Below, piece after piece: positions 43,693 through 55,732 of a stretch of DNA of 64,000 nt (positions within the stretch are counted from its first letter, which is position 1; each line of letters opens with the position of its first letter). Source of the stretch: Whalleya microplaca (lineage: Eukaryota; Ascomycota; Sordariomycetes; Xylariales; Xylariaceae); NCBI GenBank assembly GCA_022497155.1, contig MU385730.1, positions 372,001 to 436,000 on the forward strand. The letters run 5' to 3'. Made by a program: the position numbers and the translations under genes. The notes beneath the pieces were generated by a model. That model was not told the origin of the DNA. It did not search any database and saw only the letters and a program-made list of their open reading frames with translations.

Positions 43693-45692
43693 CTATTGCA
43701 AAAACTCCACCAGCGTCTCCAGCATCGCCCTCGTATCCCGGGCCCCCTCGTCCCCATCACCATCATCATCGATCCCCTCGATCTGCGCGCGCAACGACTC
43801 CCTCACAACGGCAAGCGACTGCCCCCTCTCCGCGAGCAGCCCGCGCGCCGTCGCCCGCGCCCCCGCGTCCTCGGCCGCCAGCCAGGCGAGCACGACGTCC
43901 AGCGTGCGCAGCGCGAACAGCCCCGCGTCCAGGCGGCGCGAGAACCGCTCCTCCTCCTCATCCTCATCCCCCTCGTCCTCCTGCAGTGCGGCGGCCGCGA
44001 TCCGCGCCGCGTACCGCCCGCGCAGCGTCACGAGCCGCGCGGTCTTCTCGTAGTTCTTCTCGGCGAACTTGGCGAGCGCGCGGATGCGCTCCGGCGAGTC
44101 CGCGGGGAGGTGGCGGAGGAGGGAGGCGAAGATGCCCAGGAGGTGCTCCTCTAGTACCGACCGGTTCTTGTTGTGGTTGTGGTTGTGGTTGTGGTGGTGA
44201 CTGCTGTCGGTCGTCTTCATGAACAGCGTGAAGATGTTCTTCAGCCCGCCGGCGTCCACGATCTTCCGGCACACGTCGTCGGCGCCTGAGCCCGCGGGCC
44301 CGGCGGCCGCGTGGTCGAGGAGGCGTAAGGCGGCCTCGCGGCTCAGCTTGCCCTCCTTCAGCATGATCAGGCACAGCTCGACGCCCTCGGCGGCGACGAG
44401 CGCGGCCTTGCCCTCGCGCTCGTCCGCCAGGCACGTCAGCGCCTCGAACAGGTTCTCCATGTACTCCTCCTCGTCGCCGCCGCGCTCGGGGTCGCGCCGG
44501 CGGTACGCCGCGACGAGCTGCAGCATCGCGTCCGCGGCGTCCAGCCCGGCCAGCCGCCGCCGGTTCGCCGCCGAGTTCTGCACCAGGATCGCCAGGATCT
44601 CCGCCGCGTACTGCTTGTTCTGGCTGACGGGGCCGGCGTTGGCGTTGGCGTTCTCCTCCTTGGCTTGGATCCGCCGCAGCAGCCACCGCAGCAGCTTCTC
44701 GTCCGCGCCGACGACCTCGGCCGTCGCGGCGCGCCCGCACAGGTTCTCCAGCACGCCGAGGGCGCGGTAGACGCCGTCGCGGTCGGCCTCCTGCTGGGCC
44801 TCGTCCAGCCTCTCGAAGTTCGAGACCAGCAGGCCGAGCAGGTCCGCCTCGAGGAACGCGTCGACGAGCGCGCCCCACTGCGCGTCGGAGGCCGCCACGT
44901 CCTCGTCCGTCAGCTCGTCCACGATCTCGACCGCCGCGATCGCGATGTCCGAGTTCTCGTGCGCCAGCAGCCCGACGAGGCTGCGCGCGCCGCCGCCTAG
45001 CCGCGCGAACTCGGGGTACAGCTCCGCGTGCTCCGAGAGTATGCTCAGCGCCCGCACGGCGCCGTCCAGCTCCGCCTCGCTGGCGATGAAGCGCCGCGGG
45101 TCCGAGGCGTGCTTGGCGCGCTGCTCGGCGTTGCGCGCGATGCGCCGCTCGAAGGCCGTCGTCGTCCGCCGCAGCCAGGCCGCGTCGATCTTCTCCGGGG
45201 CGGTCGAGGCGGCGGCGTCGGTGGTGGTGTCGACGTAGTCTAGGACTTCGGTTTCCTGCGCGCTGATCCCGCCGCCGAAGAAGCGGCCCTCTTCGTCGTC
45301 GCCGGGGTCGTCGGGAGGTGCGGCGGGCCCGTAGTCGCCGTCTTCATTGTTGTCGTCGTCGGGAGGTGGTACGGCGGGGCCGGCTTCGATGTCGTCGGTT
45401 TCGTCGTCGATGCGTGCGTGGCGGTTGCCGTGGCCGTTGGAGGGTAGGCGTGCGGACTTGTAGACCTCGTCTAGTTCGGATGTGTCAGTTGGGAAGGTTT
45501 GAGTTGGAGAGAATGGCATCTGTTGATGTGAAGGCGTAAGAAGTGAATTAGATGCAGGTAGAGACATACTGGGATCTCGAAGGGGTTCTAATTTGCGCTT
45601 GTTGCCTACGCCCTGGGAGCTAGTTAGTATGACACGAAAATAACAGGCAGATGCAAATTATTTACCTTGAATAGCTCGTCTATGCTGGTCAT
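43693..45692 (-). CDS. CTNNBL1: Beta-catenin-like protein 1 (CTNNBL1) homologue (2 exons, 648 aa)
   Basis: Exons 45692-45666 and 45612-43693, joined in phase. The start MTSIDELFK joins GVGNKRKLEPLRDPSMSLP, giving a basic nuclear-localisation-type stretch. The body is an armadillo-like helical repeat protein: GALVDAFLEADLLGLLVSNF, LLRWLLRRIQAKEENA, NLFEALTCLADEREGKAALV, EGVELCLIMLKEGKLSREAA, DVCRKIVDAGGLKNIFTLF, EHLLGIFASLLRHLP and EKNYEKTARLVTLRGRYAAR. These match the CTNNBL1 family, a nuclear protein tied to the spliceosomal Prp19/CDC5L complex. Low-complexity inserts occur: a His/Asn-rich run near 44163-44201 and acidic runs. Third positions are strongly G/C-rich, which creates long shadow frames on both strands. 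Confidence 0.92.
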
Positions 45693-46207
45693 TGTGCACG
45701 GCGAATTGGGTGAGGTTGAAGGTGGTGAAGTGGTGTGATGGGAATGGTGCAAACGATGGAGCTTCGAGCTTCGAGCTTCGAGCTTCATGTTTAGCTTGGA
45801 AGCTCTGATACATGTAAGCCTATGATTTGAAGACAGTGCAATCAATCCACGGTGATGTCATTTCGACACTGTATGTGCCGTCTTCTATCGCACACTTTAC
45901 ACAGTATCGAGCACTGTTAAGATTGCAACCAACACTGGTCCCACACACCCAGTCTGTACATACATGAACATAGCCGGGATGGATCTCAGTCATGGATATC
46001 TACAGACTACAACAGTAAGCAGCGTGGTGTTGACTGAGCACTGAAGCCCTATTCTTACGACTATCTGTTATTTCCCTTGAGATTGTATTAATGTTTATAT
46101 TATAATTGCCTCCGACTCCTTTGCAGTCCTAGGATTTGAACCTCAAGAATACGTCACAGAGATAGAGCATATCGTGCTGCATAGTCCAGGGGATACCTTC
46201 ATCCATT
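45693..46207. promoter_or_regulatory. Divergent promoter between CTNNBL1 and the phosphatase-family gene
   Basis: It contains a tandem GAGCTTC array (about 45757-45786, four copies of the unit) close to the CTNNBL1 start. No coding frame was seen. Confidence 0.5.
45757..45786. repeat. Tandem GAGCTTC(GA) repeat
   Basis: Four near-identical copies of a 7-9 base unit containing the palindrome AGCT, 65-95 bases upstream of the CTNNBL1 ATG. Confidence 0.7.
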
Positions 46208-47128
46208 ATGCCTCCTACACTTATACTCGTCCGCCATGCTCAGGCTCTCCACAATGCTACTGGTCAGTTTAATAAGAGAAAATAAACACATTTACTCGTG
46301 GTTTTAACCTGGCGCAGCGGACTACACCATACACGACCCAGAGCTCTCCGAGCTGGGTCACGAGCAATGTGCAAAGTTGCGCAAGAGCCTCATAGAGCAC
46401 CCATTGGCGCAGCAGGCTGAGCTGGTTATTGTCTCCCCGATGCGCAGGACACTTCAGACTGCATTGCGATCCATCGACTGGCTCTTAGAAAAGGGTGTCA
46501 AGATCCAGGCGGATGCTGGTTGGCAAGGTAGGCTTATATCTCGATTGAATGACTTGCCTACATACGCGCCTCATGCGCAGTGGCACTTTCGGCGGATTTA
46601 TCAATTTGATCTGAGACTGTCGAGTTCGAACCTGTATTCTAAGCCATCGTGATAACAGAAAACTCGCCTAAGCCGTGCGACACCGGGACGCCGGTCTCGG
46701 AACTCAAGCAGGATTTTCCTAGCGTCGACTTCGACACCGTCGACAGGGTGTTCCCGGACAAGACCTCGCCGGCCGCGAAGCACTACCACTTCACAAAAAA
46801 GGCGATCCTGCACCGGGCGCAGACGGCGCTCGAGCAGCTCTACGCGCGCCCGGAGAAGGTGATCATCGTGGTCACGCACTCGGCCTTCCTGCGGCTCGCC
46901 GTCAGCGGCTGCTGGTTCTTCAACGCGGACTACCGCATCTTCGACTTCGCGCCCCGGGGGGCCGGCCCGGATGAGGACGACGACGCGTACAGGCTGGAGC
47001 AGCACGAGGAGACGCAGACGAAGGGCGGCGGTCTCGGACTCAGCTGGAAGGAGCCGGTGGTCTTGGGCTCCGAGCTGCCGGTCGAGGACCCGGATGCCGA
47101 GGGGGGTGTGAGCGGGAGGGGGTATTGA
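46208..47128 (+). CDS. Histidine phosphatase / phosphoglycerate mutase family protein (3 exons, 244 aa)
   Basis: Exons 46208-46262, 46318-46527 and 46659-47128. Phases agree. The start MPPTLILVRHAQALHNATAD carries the RHA/G catalytic motif, with His10 as the expected phospho-acceptor. SELGHEQC, VSPMRRTLQTAL and VVTHSAFLRLAVSG, with the second catalytic His, follow. The insert ENSPKPCDTGTPVSELKQDF is typical of a fungal subfamily (YOR283W/PHOE-like) of uncertain substrate. It is cytosolic by sequence. The spliced product is intact. Naming it a phosphoglycerate mutase would overstate what is known. It is divergent from CTNNBL1. Confidence 0.9.
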
Positions 47129-48477
47129 TGAAGGGCATGGAGAACTCGGGAACGGTGTACTACCTAAATACGACTTACTCCCGTGGTACATAGCAAGGAA
47201 AATGAAGATATTGCGGGCCGCCTCCTTGCGTTTGCCTGTTTTTTTGAGTTTGTGGACGGCTGAAGATCCCTGTGGCTTAGATCTGAATGGTAAGTCTCAC
47301 AATAATTGGGGTCCCAGATCTATAATCCTACAATGTCGTCCTCAATTTCATGCTTCAATGCCATTATGAATTATTACGAACCCGTAGTTGACCCATGGTT
47401 GTAGAGTAGTTAAGGGATTCTTATCACACATGGATGGCTTCATTTGTCGACGTCGACAAGGAGATATCTCGCCTATTAAGCTACAAACAGACATAAAATA
47501 CTTCATCCCAAACCACGGAGATGGCGGTAATTATCTCGCATCCTGGCGGCAGATCCATTATCCACAATTCCCCGCACAGCATCCCACGGGGATAATCCCG
47601 AGTATTCGTAACATCACGAAAGAGGATCATAACGACCTCGACCGAACATCGCAAGCGGCCAACCTAGTATCATATTATATAAATCGATTGGGAATGCTCT
47701 GAGGCGGTGCACATGTTTCACTGGACGGAACCCGGTCACTTGGCATTACCGCAACAACACCATGAAGATTGCTTGGGGTCGTACGATGATTGGAGAGATG
47801 CCTCGAGTTAAATAAGCTGACCTTGCACAGCCTCACTGGTCCCATGGATTGGATGGGACGAAGATTTCCGCTGCAGCTGGCAAACGGCAGCCTAACCAAC
47901 GCTGAACGCCGCCCTTATACGAGAAACACAGGCGCATATTTGACAGCTTTTCGCTGCATGTTATTACGTAGACCCCTGCGCCCAACACAGTTAGTCCTGT
48001 GCATGTGCATATGTCGTTTGGGGCCGTACATGCCGGAGGGCACGGCACTGGTCGGTTGCGTTCAATTGGGCAGACGAGGGAGCGAGAGAGAGAGAGAGGG
48101 CGAGACAATGTTGCTAAAAATCAACCCGAATCCGAACTAATAACGGCTGCTGATGGGATTCTGGAAGCTCTTTTTACGGAATATACCACCACACCTAGCT
48201 ACTTAATCTGGACCTAACTGGAGAAAGCAGCTGGTACGGTACCTGCGTGCAGAAGGATTTCTGTAGTGGCGCTGCGGATTACATAGTACAAGCCTGATCG
48301 GGAGATCTGATCAGATTGATTGAAAGCCTGCCATACATACCATTTCGCTCTTGCATTCACTTCACTTCTGCATGCCATGTTCATTGTATTTCATTCCTAA
48401 TTTCTCTCGTCGGACTGTCGCTTGCTTTCTTGTCGCATTCATTCGTTTAGCCTCGTTTTGGCACAAGGGTAAAAGCC
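47129..48477. other. Intergenic region
   Basis: No supported gene. Open frames at 47388-47702 and 47675-48217 lack family signals. A GAGA run lies near 48084-48100. The last 150 bases are a pyrimidine-rich leader of the GH76 gene. Confidence 0.4.
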
Positions 48478-50207
48478 ATGTTGCTCTCACGGCTTTCTAT
48501 ACTCTCGCTCGCCCCAATAGCGGTGTTGGGAGCGCTGGAGGTCAATCTAGATTCACAGGGTAAGCAGCCATCGTTCGACTAAAAATCCTACGAATACGGG
48601 CTAGGACGAGTCTCTCTCTAATTCTCGAAATCATATCAGATTCTATTCGCTCAGCAGCGAAACAGGTCGCCTACGATTTGATGAGCTTCTACCACGGCAA
48701 TGAAAGCGGGCAGATCATAGGCATTCTTCCGGGGCCGCCGCCGGGCGGCGATTACTACTGGTTCGCTACCTAACGCCCCTTCACCTACCTAACTACCCGG
48801 AACGCATACTAACCTAACCGGCCGCGGAACCAGGTGGCAGGGCGGCGCGCTATGGGGCACGATGATGGACTACTGGCACTTCACGGGCGACGCCACGTAC
48901 AACGACGTGGTGTCGCAGGCGATGCTGTTCCAGACCGGCGACGCCAAGGACTACATGCCGAACAACTGGTCGCTGTCGCTCGGCAACGACGACCAGTCCT
49001 TCTGGGGCATGTCGGCCATGCTGGCCGCCGAGGTCAAGTTCCCCGACCCGCCCGAGGGCCAGCCGCAGTGGCTCGCGCTCGCGCAGGCCGTGTGGACCGA
49101 GCAGGCGTCGCCGGAGCGCCACGACGAGACGTGCGGCGGCGGACTACGATGGCAGATCTTCTCGACCAATAAGGGGTACGACTACAAGAACAGTAAGTGC
49201 CTACCTAACCCAATGACTACCCTACAAGTCATTACCGGAAAGGGGGGATATTTCGGCGTATATATGGATAAATGGGATGTGGGAACTTACGAGTGCTGAT
49301 GGATCATCTGCGCAGCGATCGCCAATGCCGCATTCTTCAACATGGGAGCCCGCCTGGCCCGGTACTTGAACAACGAGACGTATGCGAAGGTCGCGACAGA
49401 CACGTACAACTGGATGAAGGGGCTCAACTACATCGACGACGACTTCAACGTGTTCGACGGCGGCCACGTACCGCAGAACTGCACCGACGTCAACCGCCAG
49501 CAGTTCTCCTACAACGCGGCCGTCCTGCTGCTCGGCTGCGCGTACATGTACGACTACGTAAGTACTTCCCTGTTTAGCTCTAACAGCTCAAATATCCGTG
49601 CACACGCGCCGCGTCTTCGAACCGAACTAACTCAACGCGCGCGCATCAGACCAACCACTCCAAAGAATGGGAAGACCGAGTCTCGGGGCTCGTGGGCGGC
49701 ATCGAGCGCGTCTTCTTCCCGAACGGCACGGCGTACGAGCCGTCCTGCGAGACGGGGATCTGCACGACGGACATGCTGTCCTTCAAGGGGTACCTGCACC
49801 GGTGGCTCGCCGTCACCACACAGGTAGCCCCCTTCGTCAAGGAGCGGATCATGGGCGTGCTGAAGACGAGCACGGAGTCGGCGGTGAAGCAGTGCACGGG
49901 CGGCGACAACGGCCGCATGTGCGGCTTCCACTGGACCAGCGGCGTGTTCGACGGGCAGACGGGCGCGGGGCAGCAGATGAACGTCGTCGCTGCGCTCTCG
50001 AGCCTGCTCATCGACGACGCCCAGGAGCCCGTCACTAACTCCACGGGCGGCACCAGCCAGGGCGACCCCAACGCCGGGTCGGGGCCCCAGAAGGGGCTGC
50101 CGCAGCTGTCGCCCGTCACCACGGGGGACAAGGCCGGCGCGGGTATCTTGACGGCTGTGCTCATCGGGCTTACGCTCGTGAGCGTCGTGTGGATGGGCGT
50201 GGATTAA
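48478..50207 (+). CDS. DFG5: GH76 mannan endo-1,6-alpha-mannosidase, DFG5/DCW1 type, GPI-anchored (5 exons, 453 aa)
   Basis: Exons 48478-48559, 48640-48760, 48834-49192, 49316-49557 and 49650-50207. All phases agree. The product is a cell-surface enzyme believed to transfer GPI-mannoproteins into the cell wall. The signal peptide is MLLSRLSILSLAPIAVLG. Family motifs: KQVAYDLMSFYHGN, GDYYWWQGGALWGTMMDYW, SLGNDDQSFWGMSAMLAAEV, TCGGGLRWQIF, FFNMGARLARYL, and NYIDDDFNVFDGG with the acidic catalytic Asp residues near 228-230. Later come CTTDMLSFKGYLHRWLAV and CGFHWTSGVFDGQTGAGQQM. The end has a Gly/Ser/Thr linker and a hydrophobic tail (AGILTAVLIGLTLVSVVWMG), as expected of a GPI signal. Intact and canonical in length. 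Confidence 0.95.
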
Positions 50208-51304
50208 TGGACTGACTGACTGGCTGGTTTGAGCGGTTGGTTGGTTGGTTCTGGTTGTGGGTGTATCTAAGAGTCATCTGTTCGGCGGGCCGGCCGTTCG
50301 TTTCACATACGGTTTGTCATGGCGTATAGGAGAACTCTGTATTCATCTGGTCTAGCATAAGGTTGCCTTTCTTGCAAGCTTGGGTAACCAACCCCTTTGT
50401 ATGAAAATCTATAGAAAAACATCGGAAATTCTTGCAAATACATTCCTGTCAGGATTCTACGTAAGCCGTCGGTTGAGATGCTGTTTGGTTGACTAGGCCT
50501 GCTTACCAATAAGCACAAGCTAGGACTATAGTCAGTCCATAAACTCAAAGCTAAAAGCCTCCCTATTAGTGTCGAACAACAGTTTTTAGGTGAGTGAGGG
50601 CATTCATGAGAGCAACCATTCGTTGGAGATTTGGGTAATTGAGGTTAGCTGCATTCAAGATCGAATCTGGTTTAGCGATTGGTACCAAGGCTGGTAGGTT
50701 ACAGGCAGCGAATGGCTTCACTTTTCGGGCAGGTTGATTAATTACATCAAGATGTGTCGGCATTTCTTTGAGTTGAGCAAGTTCATGCAGTGGATGAGTG
50801 AAATACAACCTTACGTATATGGTGAACATGTCGCAAGAGCGACGCCGCTAATACAACGCCAGTAAGAGCGCCTTATATGCGTGCTCTCTGACTATGTGAC
50901 AGTCTGACAGATCATTTGTCGTGGTCCGTGCGCTAGAGATTCAAATGGCGAAATACGGATACATCACCACAACATACATGTAATTACTAATTAGCCTCCC
51001 AAGGTTCTCCATCGGCAAACACTACGATGACGTCTCTCTGTTTGACATCCGTTAAACTTGTGCACACTCATATATGGCGCCATGAACCCTTGATGAATTA
51101 GATATACCGTGATTGTTTTCAAACTTTTGTGGGGTTGTCAGGTGGTCAAAGCACACACAGCACACACACAAAAGGAAAACTTGTTAGGTAGCATTAGCGC
51201 TAGTCCTGCATCCCTCAATCAACTTCACTCCACCCTCACGTTTTCACGAACCTCATACTTTAATGCGAGTCTCAGAGAATATCAGAAGATATAAGTCTAT
51301 TAAA
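50208..51304. other. Intergenic region
   Basis: No supported gene. Minus-strand open frames at 50303-50548 and 50566-50829 show no family signal. The final 200 bases form the leader of the F-box gene. Confidence 0.4.
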
Positions 51305-53125
51305 ATGTCTCAATCATCGTCACTTCTGCGCCTCCCGGACGAGCTCCTCGCAGCCATCGCCTCCTACCTCACAACGTCTGACCTTGCAGCATTTGGTAGA
51401 GCTTGCAAGCTGACGTACAAGATTTCATGTGAACCGTTGCTATGGAGAGAACCTTGCGTGAGGACATGGCGATATTGGGAACAGGCGTCCGAGCTTGCAG
51501 AGCATCTAAAGCTACCTCCTAGTCAGTTCGAATGGCGACAGCTTTACATTCAACGCGCGCAAACCGATCGCCAAGCCTTGAAACTTTTCAATGAGATGCT
51601 TTCAACGCAGCAAAATCGTTTGGCGCGCATACAAGAAATTACGGCGCACGGTTACAATGTGAAAGACTTGCTACTCAAGCTAAAAAATGGGACGCCGGAT
51701 TCTGCAGAGGACGTCCTGGCCAGACGGTATTATGCCAAATCTATTCTAGGCCTCATGCATCGCGCAATGGCACTGGAGAAGTGGGCCGGCCTCCAACACG
51801 AACAGCCCGTCAAGTTGGAGGAGGCAATAGGGGCATACGACCTTTTCGTGCTCTCGGGCGAAAGGGGAGATTTAACGGACATTGCGAATGAGCTGGATCG
51901 CATCGCAAAATGCATCAAGGACGAGGCAGTGGATGGTGATGCGGAATTTGACCAGCTGACTACCCGGCAAAAGGCAGTACGGATTGCCCGGTACTTGAGA
52001 TCAGCGAAGTTGGTCGGCAACCCGAACCAGGACGACTACCATGCCCTTCGTAACAATTTTATCAGCATGGCCTTGTTCAATGACGTGCATACGTCTCTGC
52101 CACTTCAGTCCGTAGTCATATATTGTGCCGTTGCACAGAGATTGGGTGTCGACGCAAGTCCGTCCATTTACCCTGCACATGTTCACGCCGTCATTCAAGG
52201 TCCGCAAAACCTGACGCTCGACGGCGAGCCTTGTGATACCGTGGAGCGAATGTATATGGACCCTTGGCGAATGGACAACGAGGTTCCAGAGGACCAGCTT
52301 CGTGCGTATCTATCTCAGATATGCTTGCCTCTAAGTCAACATGACAGATACCTCGGGGCTACTAGCACCCTCGACATGGCGTTCCGTACCGGCCGCAATA
52401 TTGTGGTCTCCGTAGAAGACGTACGCCGTCGTCACCAACGCACCGGGATTCCAATTGCCGGCCCCGATATCGAAGCGGCGTCGTACAGCACGATATGGAC
52501 CACATTCCTGCTAGGCGACAGCAGGCTCTTACAACGCTATTGTCTCCATCCTCTGATTGAGCGCTTCCAAGTACATTTCCCCGAAGATCTCAGTCTGATC
52601 GAGACAATCTTACCTATCTTCGAAGGCGAACACGAGCACCAGATGCTAGTGGAGTTGATTCAGGCAGCACGTACTAACGACAGCAATGGGAAGACACCAT
52701 CGCCCCGTGACGACCAGGCCGCTGGCGTGCAATACAGAGTCGGCCAACACTCTCAACACATGCGATATGGTTACTATGGCTTCATAATCGGATGGGATTC
52801 CCGCTGTCGCGCGTCACCGAACTGGATCGAGCAGATGCGGGTGGACGATCTGTCGAGGGGCAGAGAGCAACCGTTCTACCACGTCATGTAAGTGTCCCTC
52901 GTCGCTGTTTATAGGCAGTCACACGTTGTATAAGATGCTAACTGAAGGTGTAGTAGCGATGATAAAAGTGCTCGCTATGTCGCTGAGGAGAATATTGATC
53001 TCGAATCTGTTATCGAGCCCCCATCCCAGGTGCTGATGCAGCTGGCGGGCCGATACTTCAAGCGCTGGGATGCGGATGAGGGTAAATTTGAGAGTAACAT
53101 TCGGGATGAATACCCGGATGACTGA
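51305..53125 (+). CDS. F-box protein with transglutaminase-like and YccV/HspQ-like domains, FBXO21-like (2 exons, 584 aa)
   Basis: Exons 51305-52887 and 52954-53125, with GTAAGT donor. F-box at about 5-50 (LLRLPDELLAAIASYLTTSD, then LAAFGRACKLTYKI). A middle segment resembles the SirB1/transglutaminase-like region (ALFNDVHTSLPLQSVVIYCA followed by VAQRLGVDASP). The C-terminal YccV/HspQ-like hemimethylated-DNA-binding fold follows at about 475-565 (YRVGQHSQHMRYGYYGFIIG, WDSRC, QPFYHV, then after splicing ISDDKSARYVAEENI). This domain order is that of FBXO21, a substrate adaptor of SCF ubiquitin ligases. The substrate is unknown. I took the ATG at 51305, directly ahead of the F-box, over an upstream in-frame one at 51263. 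Confidence 0.9.
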
Positions 53126-53966
53126 AATTTCTTACCGGGTAGGTTGGATTGGTCTGGGATCGATCTCAAAATCCCTCCTAACCTAAGAGCCTTGAGTGAA
53201 CGTTCACAATATCCAAGTTGAAAATAGAGGGCTACTAAAAATGGAACAAGTTCGATTATCTAGTTGAAGAATAGGAGACACACATTGATCAAGGCGGGAG
53301 GATTGATTCCATGCTTGCCTCGCTTAGGTTGGAGTTTTGCTGTGATACGATCGACAGCGGCTTCTATTTAATATCTTTCTCTATTCCCACACGGCTGTCT
53401 GTTTGTTGATATTCGGCTTGCTATAATTAGTACATATACTACGAACAGGCCTTGCATAGTTCTGTGATGGTGCAGTCATGCCCGTAATCGATTCTCAACC
53501 ATCTCAACGACAGATTAGGCGGTGCCTGCGGTGTAATGTTCAGCGACTAGACGAAGGCAAGCTAAATTTCAAAGCCCCTGAAATATAACTTCGAAGTCTA
53601 GAACCTGTCAATGACGGAGGTGGCTGTCTCGCCTCATTAAACTAGGCACAAAACAACGGGCCCGCGCCGGATGTAACCGAGCGGCGCAGCGGCGCTAAAG
53701 GGGTATGGGATATCGAGGGAAATTTTCTTTGGTTCGCTCTGCTTGTCTTTTCTCTCCCTTATGTGCCAATCTTTCCCCTTCGAGGCTATTGTATAACCAG
53801 GTCGTCCTTTGTCTAGATAGGCTACCGTCCATTCGTTCTACTGCCCTGCATCGACACCGGAGACCTTCGCTCTTTCATCCCGGTTCTACGGTGCGCTGCT
53901 ATCAGCCTCACCATCACGCGACACATCAAGTAATTACATATCCACAAACACGCACACGCACACACA
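53126..53966. other. Intergenic region
   Basis: No supported gene. A non-coding frame across 53705-54298 is a shadow and leader of the next gene. Confidence 0.4.
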
Positions 53967-54623
53967 ATGCGCGCCAGCACCCACCTCCTCACGGCCGCCG
54001 CCAGCCTCCTCCTCGCCGGCCGCGCAGCCGCCAAGACCGACCTGTCGGGCTGCGTGTCCTCGAAGACCGTGGTCAACGGCGGCGCCAGCATGGTCTGGTA
54101 CGTGCCGGACTCGGGCGAGCTCTGCGCGTTCCTGGACTGCGGCGGCGGGCGCGCCCCGCCCAAGACCACGGTCCCCGGGTGCGCCGCCTACGAGGGCACC
54201 GCCACCTACTCGCCCAGCTACCTGCCCGGGTTCAGCAGCGCCGCGCAGCCTACTTCGACTTCGGTGGCTGCGACTTCGGCGGGGGTCACTGGGTCTGAGA
54301 CGGGTGGTGCTTCTGCTACTGCGTCTGCGTCTGTGTCGACTTCGGAAGGGGCGTCGAGTGCGAGTGGGAGTGGGAGTACGACCCGGAGTGAGGATGGGGC
54401 GACTATCACGCCGGCGCCGAGTACATCCTCGGCGGAGACGGGAAGGAGTGCTAGTGCAAGTAGTAATGCTTCGACAAGTGGGAGCTCTGAGGGAGCTGAG
54501 CCCTCGAGTTCCTCTGCTTCTGGATCGAGCAGTGTCTCAGAGGCAGCAGCTGTGCCGACGGCGGCTGTCAGGGGCGCCTTTGGCGTGATAGTAGGGCTTG
54601 TGGCCGGTGCGGCAGTAATGTAG
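53967..54623 (+). CDS. GPI-anchored serine-rich secreted protein (218 aa)
   Basis: Single exon. The signal peptide (MRASTHLLTAAASLLLAGRA) is followed by a compact conserved Cys domain at about 24-90 (KTDLSGCVSSKTV, MVWYVPDSGELCAFLDCGGG, RAPPKTTVPGCAAYEGTATY, SPSYLPGF). A long Ser/Thr/Ala/Gly-rich stalk (about 90-195) leads to a hydrophobic C-terminal tail (FGVIVGLVAGAAVM) fitting a GPI signal. Members of this family are sometimes labelled siderophore biosynthesis enzyme in automatic annotation. Nothing in the sequence supports an enzymatic role, and a surface protein is more likely. It appears complete. Confidence 0.85.
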   Translation: MRASTHLLTAAASLLLAGRAAAKTDLSGCVSSKTVVNGGASMVWYVPDSGELCAFLDCGGGRAPPKTTVPGCAAYEGTATYSPSYLPGFSSAAQPTSTSVAATSAGVTGSETGGASATASASVSTSEGASSASGSGSTTRSEDGATITPAPSTSSAETGRSASASSNASTSGSSEGAEPSSSSASGSSSVSEAAAVPTAAVRGAFGVIVGLVAGAAVM

Positions 54624-55732
54624 TTTGTGGTTGGGACTTAGTGATGATCGTGTCCAGTGTAGGATTGATGAAGTAATAGAGACTAGCCAAAGGCGCTGTG
54701 CAGAATTAGATGATAATAATAATACCTCATCGTATCAAATGACCTCAAAGAGTACTCGTTCAGTTCATGGTACCACGTAGAGTCTACTAGGCGTCTGGAA
54801 GGTAGGAAACAATATAGAGGTTTCTGTAAGCCGCATTTTGTAAGTCTTGATGTCTGCCAGGTTATAAGCCGGCTGCTCGAACGTCCGCACATACGGTTAT
54901 ACGTATAAGCTATGGAGACATTCAGCCGGACTCCAGTGATAGTACTCCCTTAATAATCAACACTATAATGCTCTTCATCGGTGGTTACTTTGACAATGGA
55001 TTTCTATATTAGCGTTGGTACCAACATGGACCACTCGTACATATTAGGATCAATTGTTGTGACGACAATTCTAGGGTTATTGTTACTCTCATAGTACAGC
55101 ATAAGAACGACTTAGGATGCCAAATGCTGTCATGGTCTCTACAGCGACTTGCCGCTACAGTAAATCATAACATATCCATCAACCGGTTACATGATGTGAC
55201 AAATGAGGTCACTCGTCTTAATTCATAATAATCCTGGAAGCTACGTTTACCAGTATGTTCCACTTCCACTTACTATAAGACACAACTTTATTACGTGTTC
55301 TTGAGACACCATCTAACTTCTGAAAGGCTTTAACTATTAGTCAATATCCGCTAATGAGAGTCCGTTGTTTAGTATAGTGCCACGCCAATGACTCGAAAGC
55401 ATGCTACTACTTGCACACAAATTTACTATTTAGAAGTTGCCACCTCACAAATATACGACACCGGGCCGAGGATGACTCTATTTCCATTATATCAGTAATA
55501 AATATCCTTAGAATATTTTAATTTTGATGAGTATAGTCGAACATTTTCTAACAAGCTGATAAGACAGGGGCATCCATAAGTTTCAAAGTACTATGAATGA
55601 TGTCGCAAACTAGATACTGTCGCTTTGGATGCTCAACTTCTACATAAATCCCACTGCTTCTAGGCAGATTAGGTCTATGCAAGGCAACATTGATTGAAGA
55701 GTACCTATTATACTACGATTATTTACATCAAT
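54624..55732. other. Gene-poor A/T-rich region
   Basis: No coding frame or repeat was recognised. Confidence 0.4.

Noticed and set aside
43620..45243. Several long frames on both strands across CTNNBL1
   Set aside because: The gene has strongly G/C-rich third positions, which leaves antisense and shifted frames open. Only the armadillo-repeat frame looks like a real protein.
46110..46190. Possible tRNA on the minus strand (GGTTCAAATCC-like word)
   Set aside because: The T-loop-like word is present, but the pairable ends enclose only about 60 bases, the T-stem pairs poorly and no D- or anticodon arm forms.
47388..48217. Plus-strand frames between the phosphatase-family gene and the GH76 gene
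   Set aside because: They overlap each other in different frames, have no recognisable motif and include a GAGA microsatellite.
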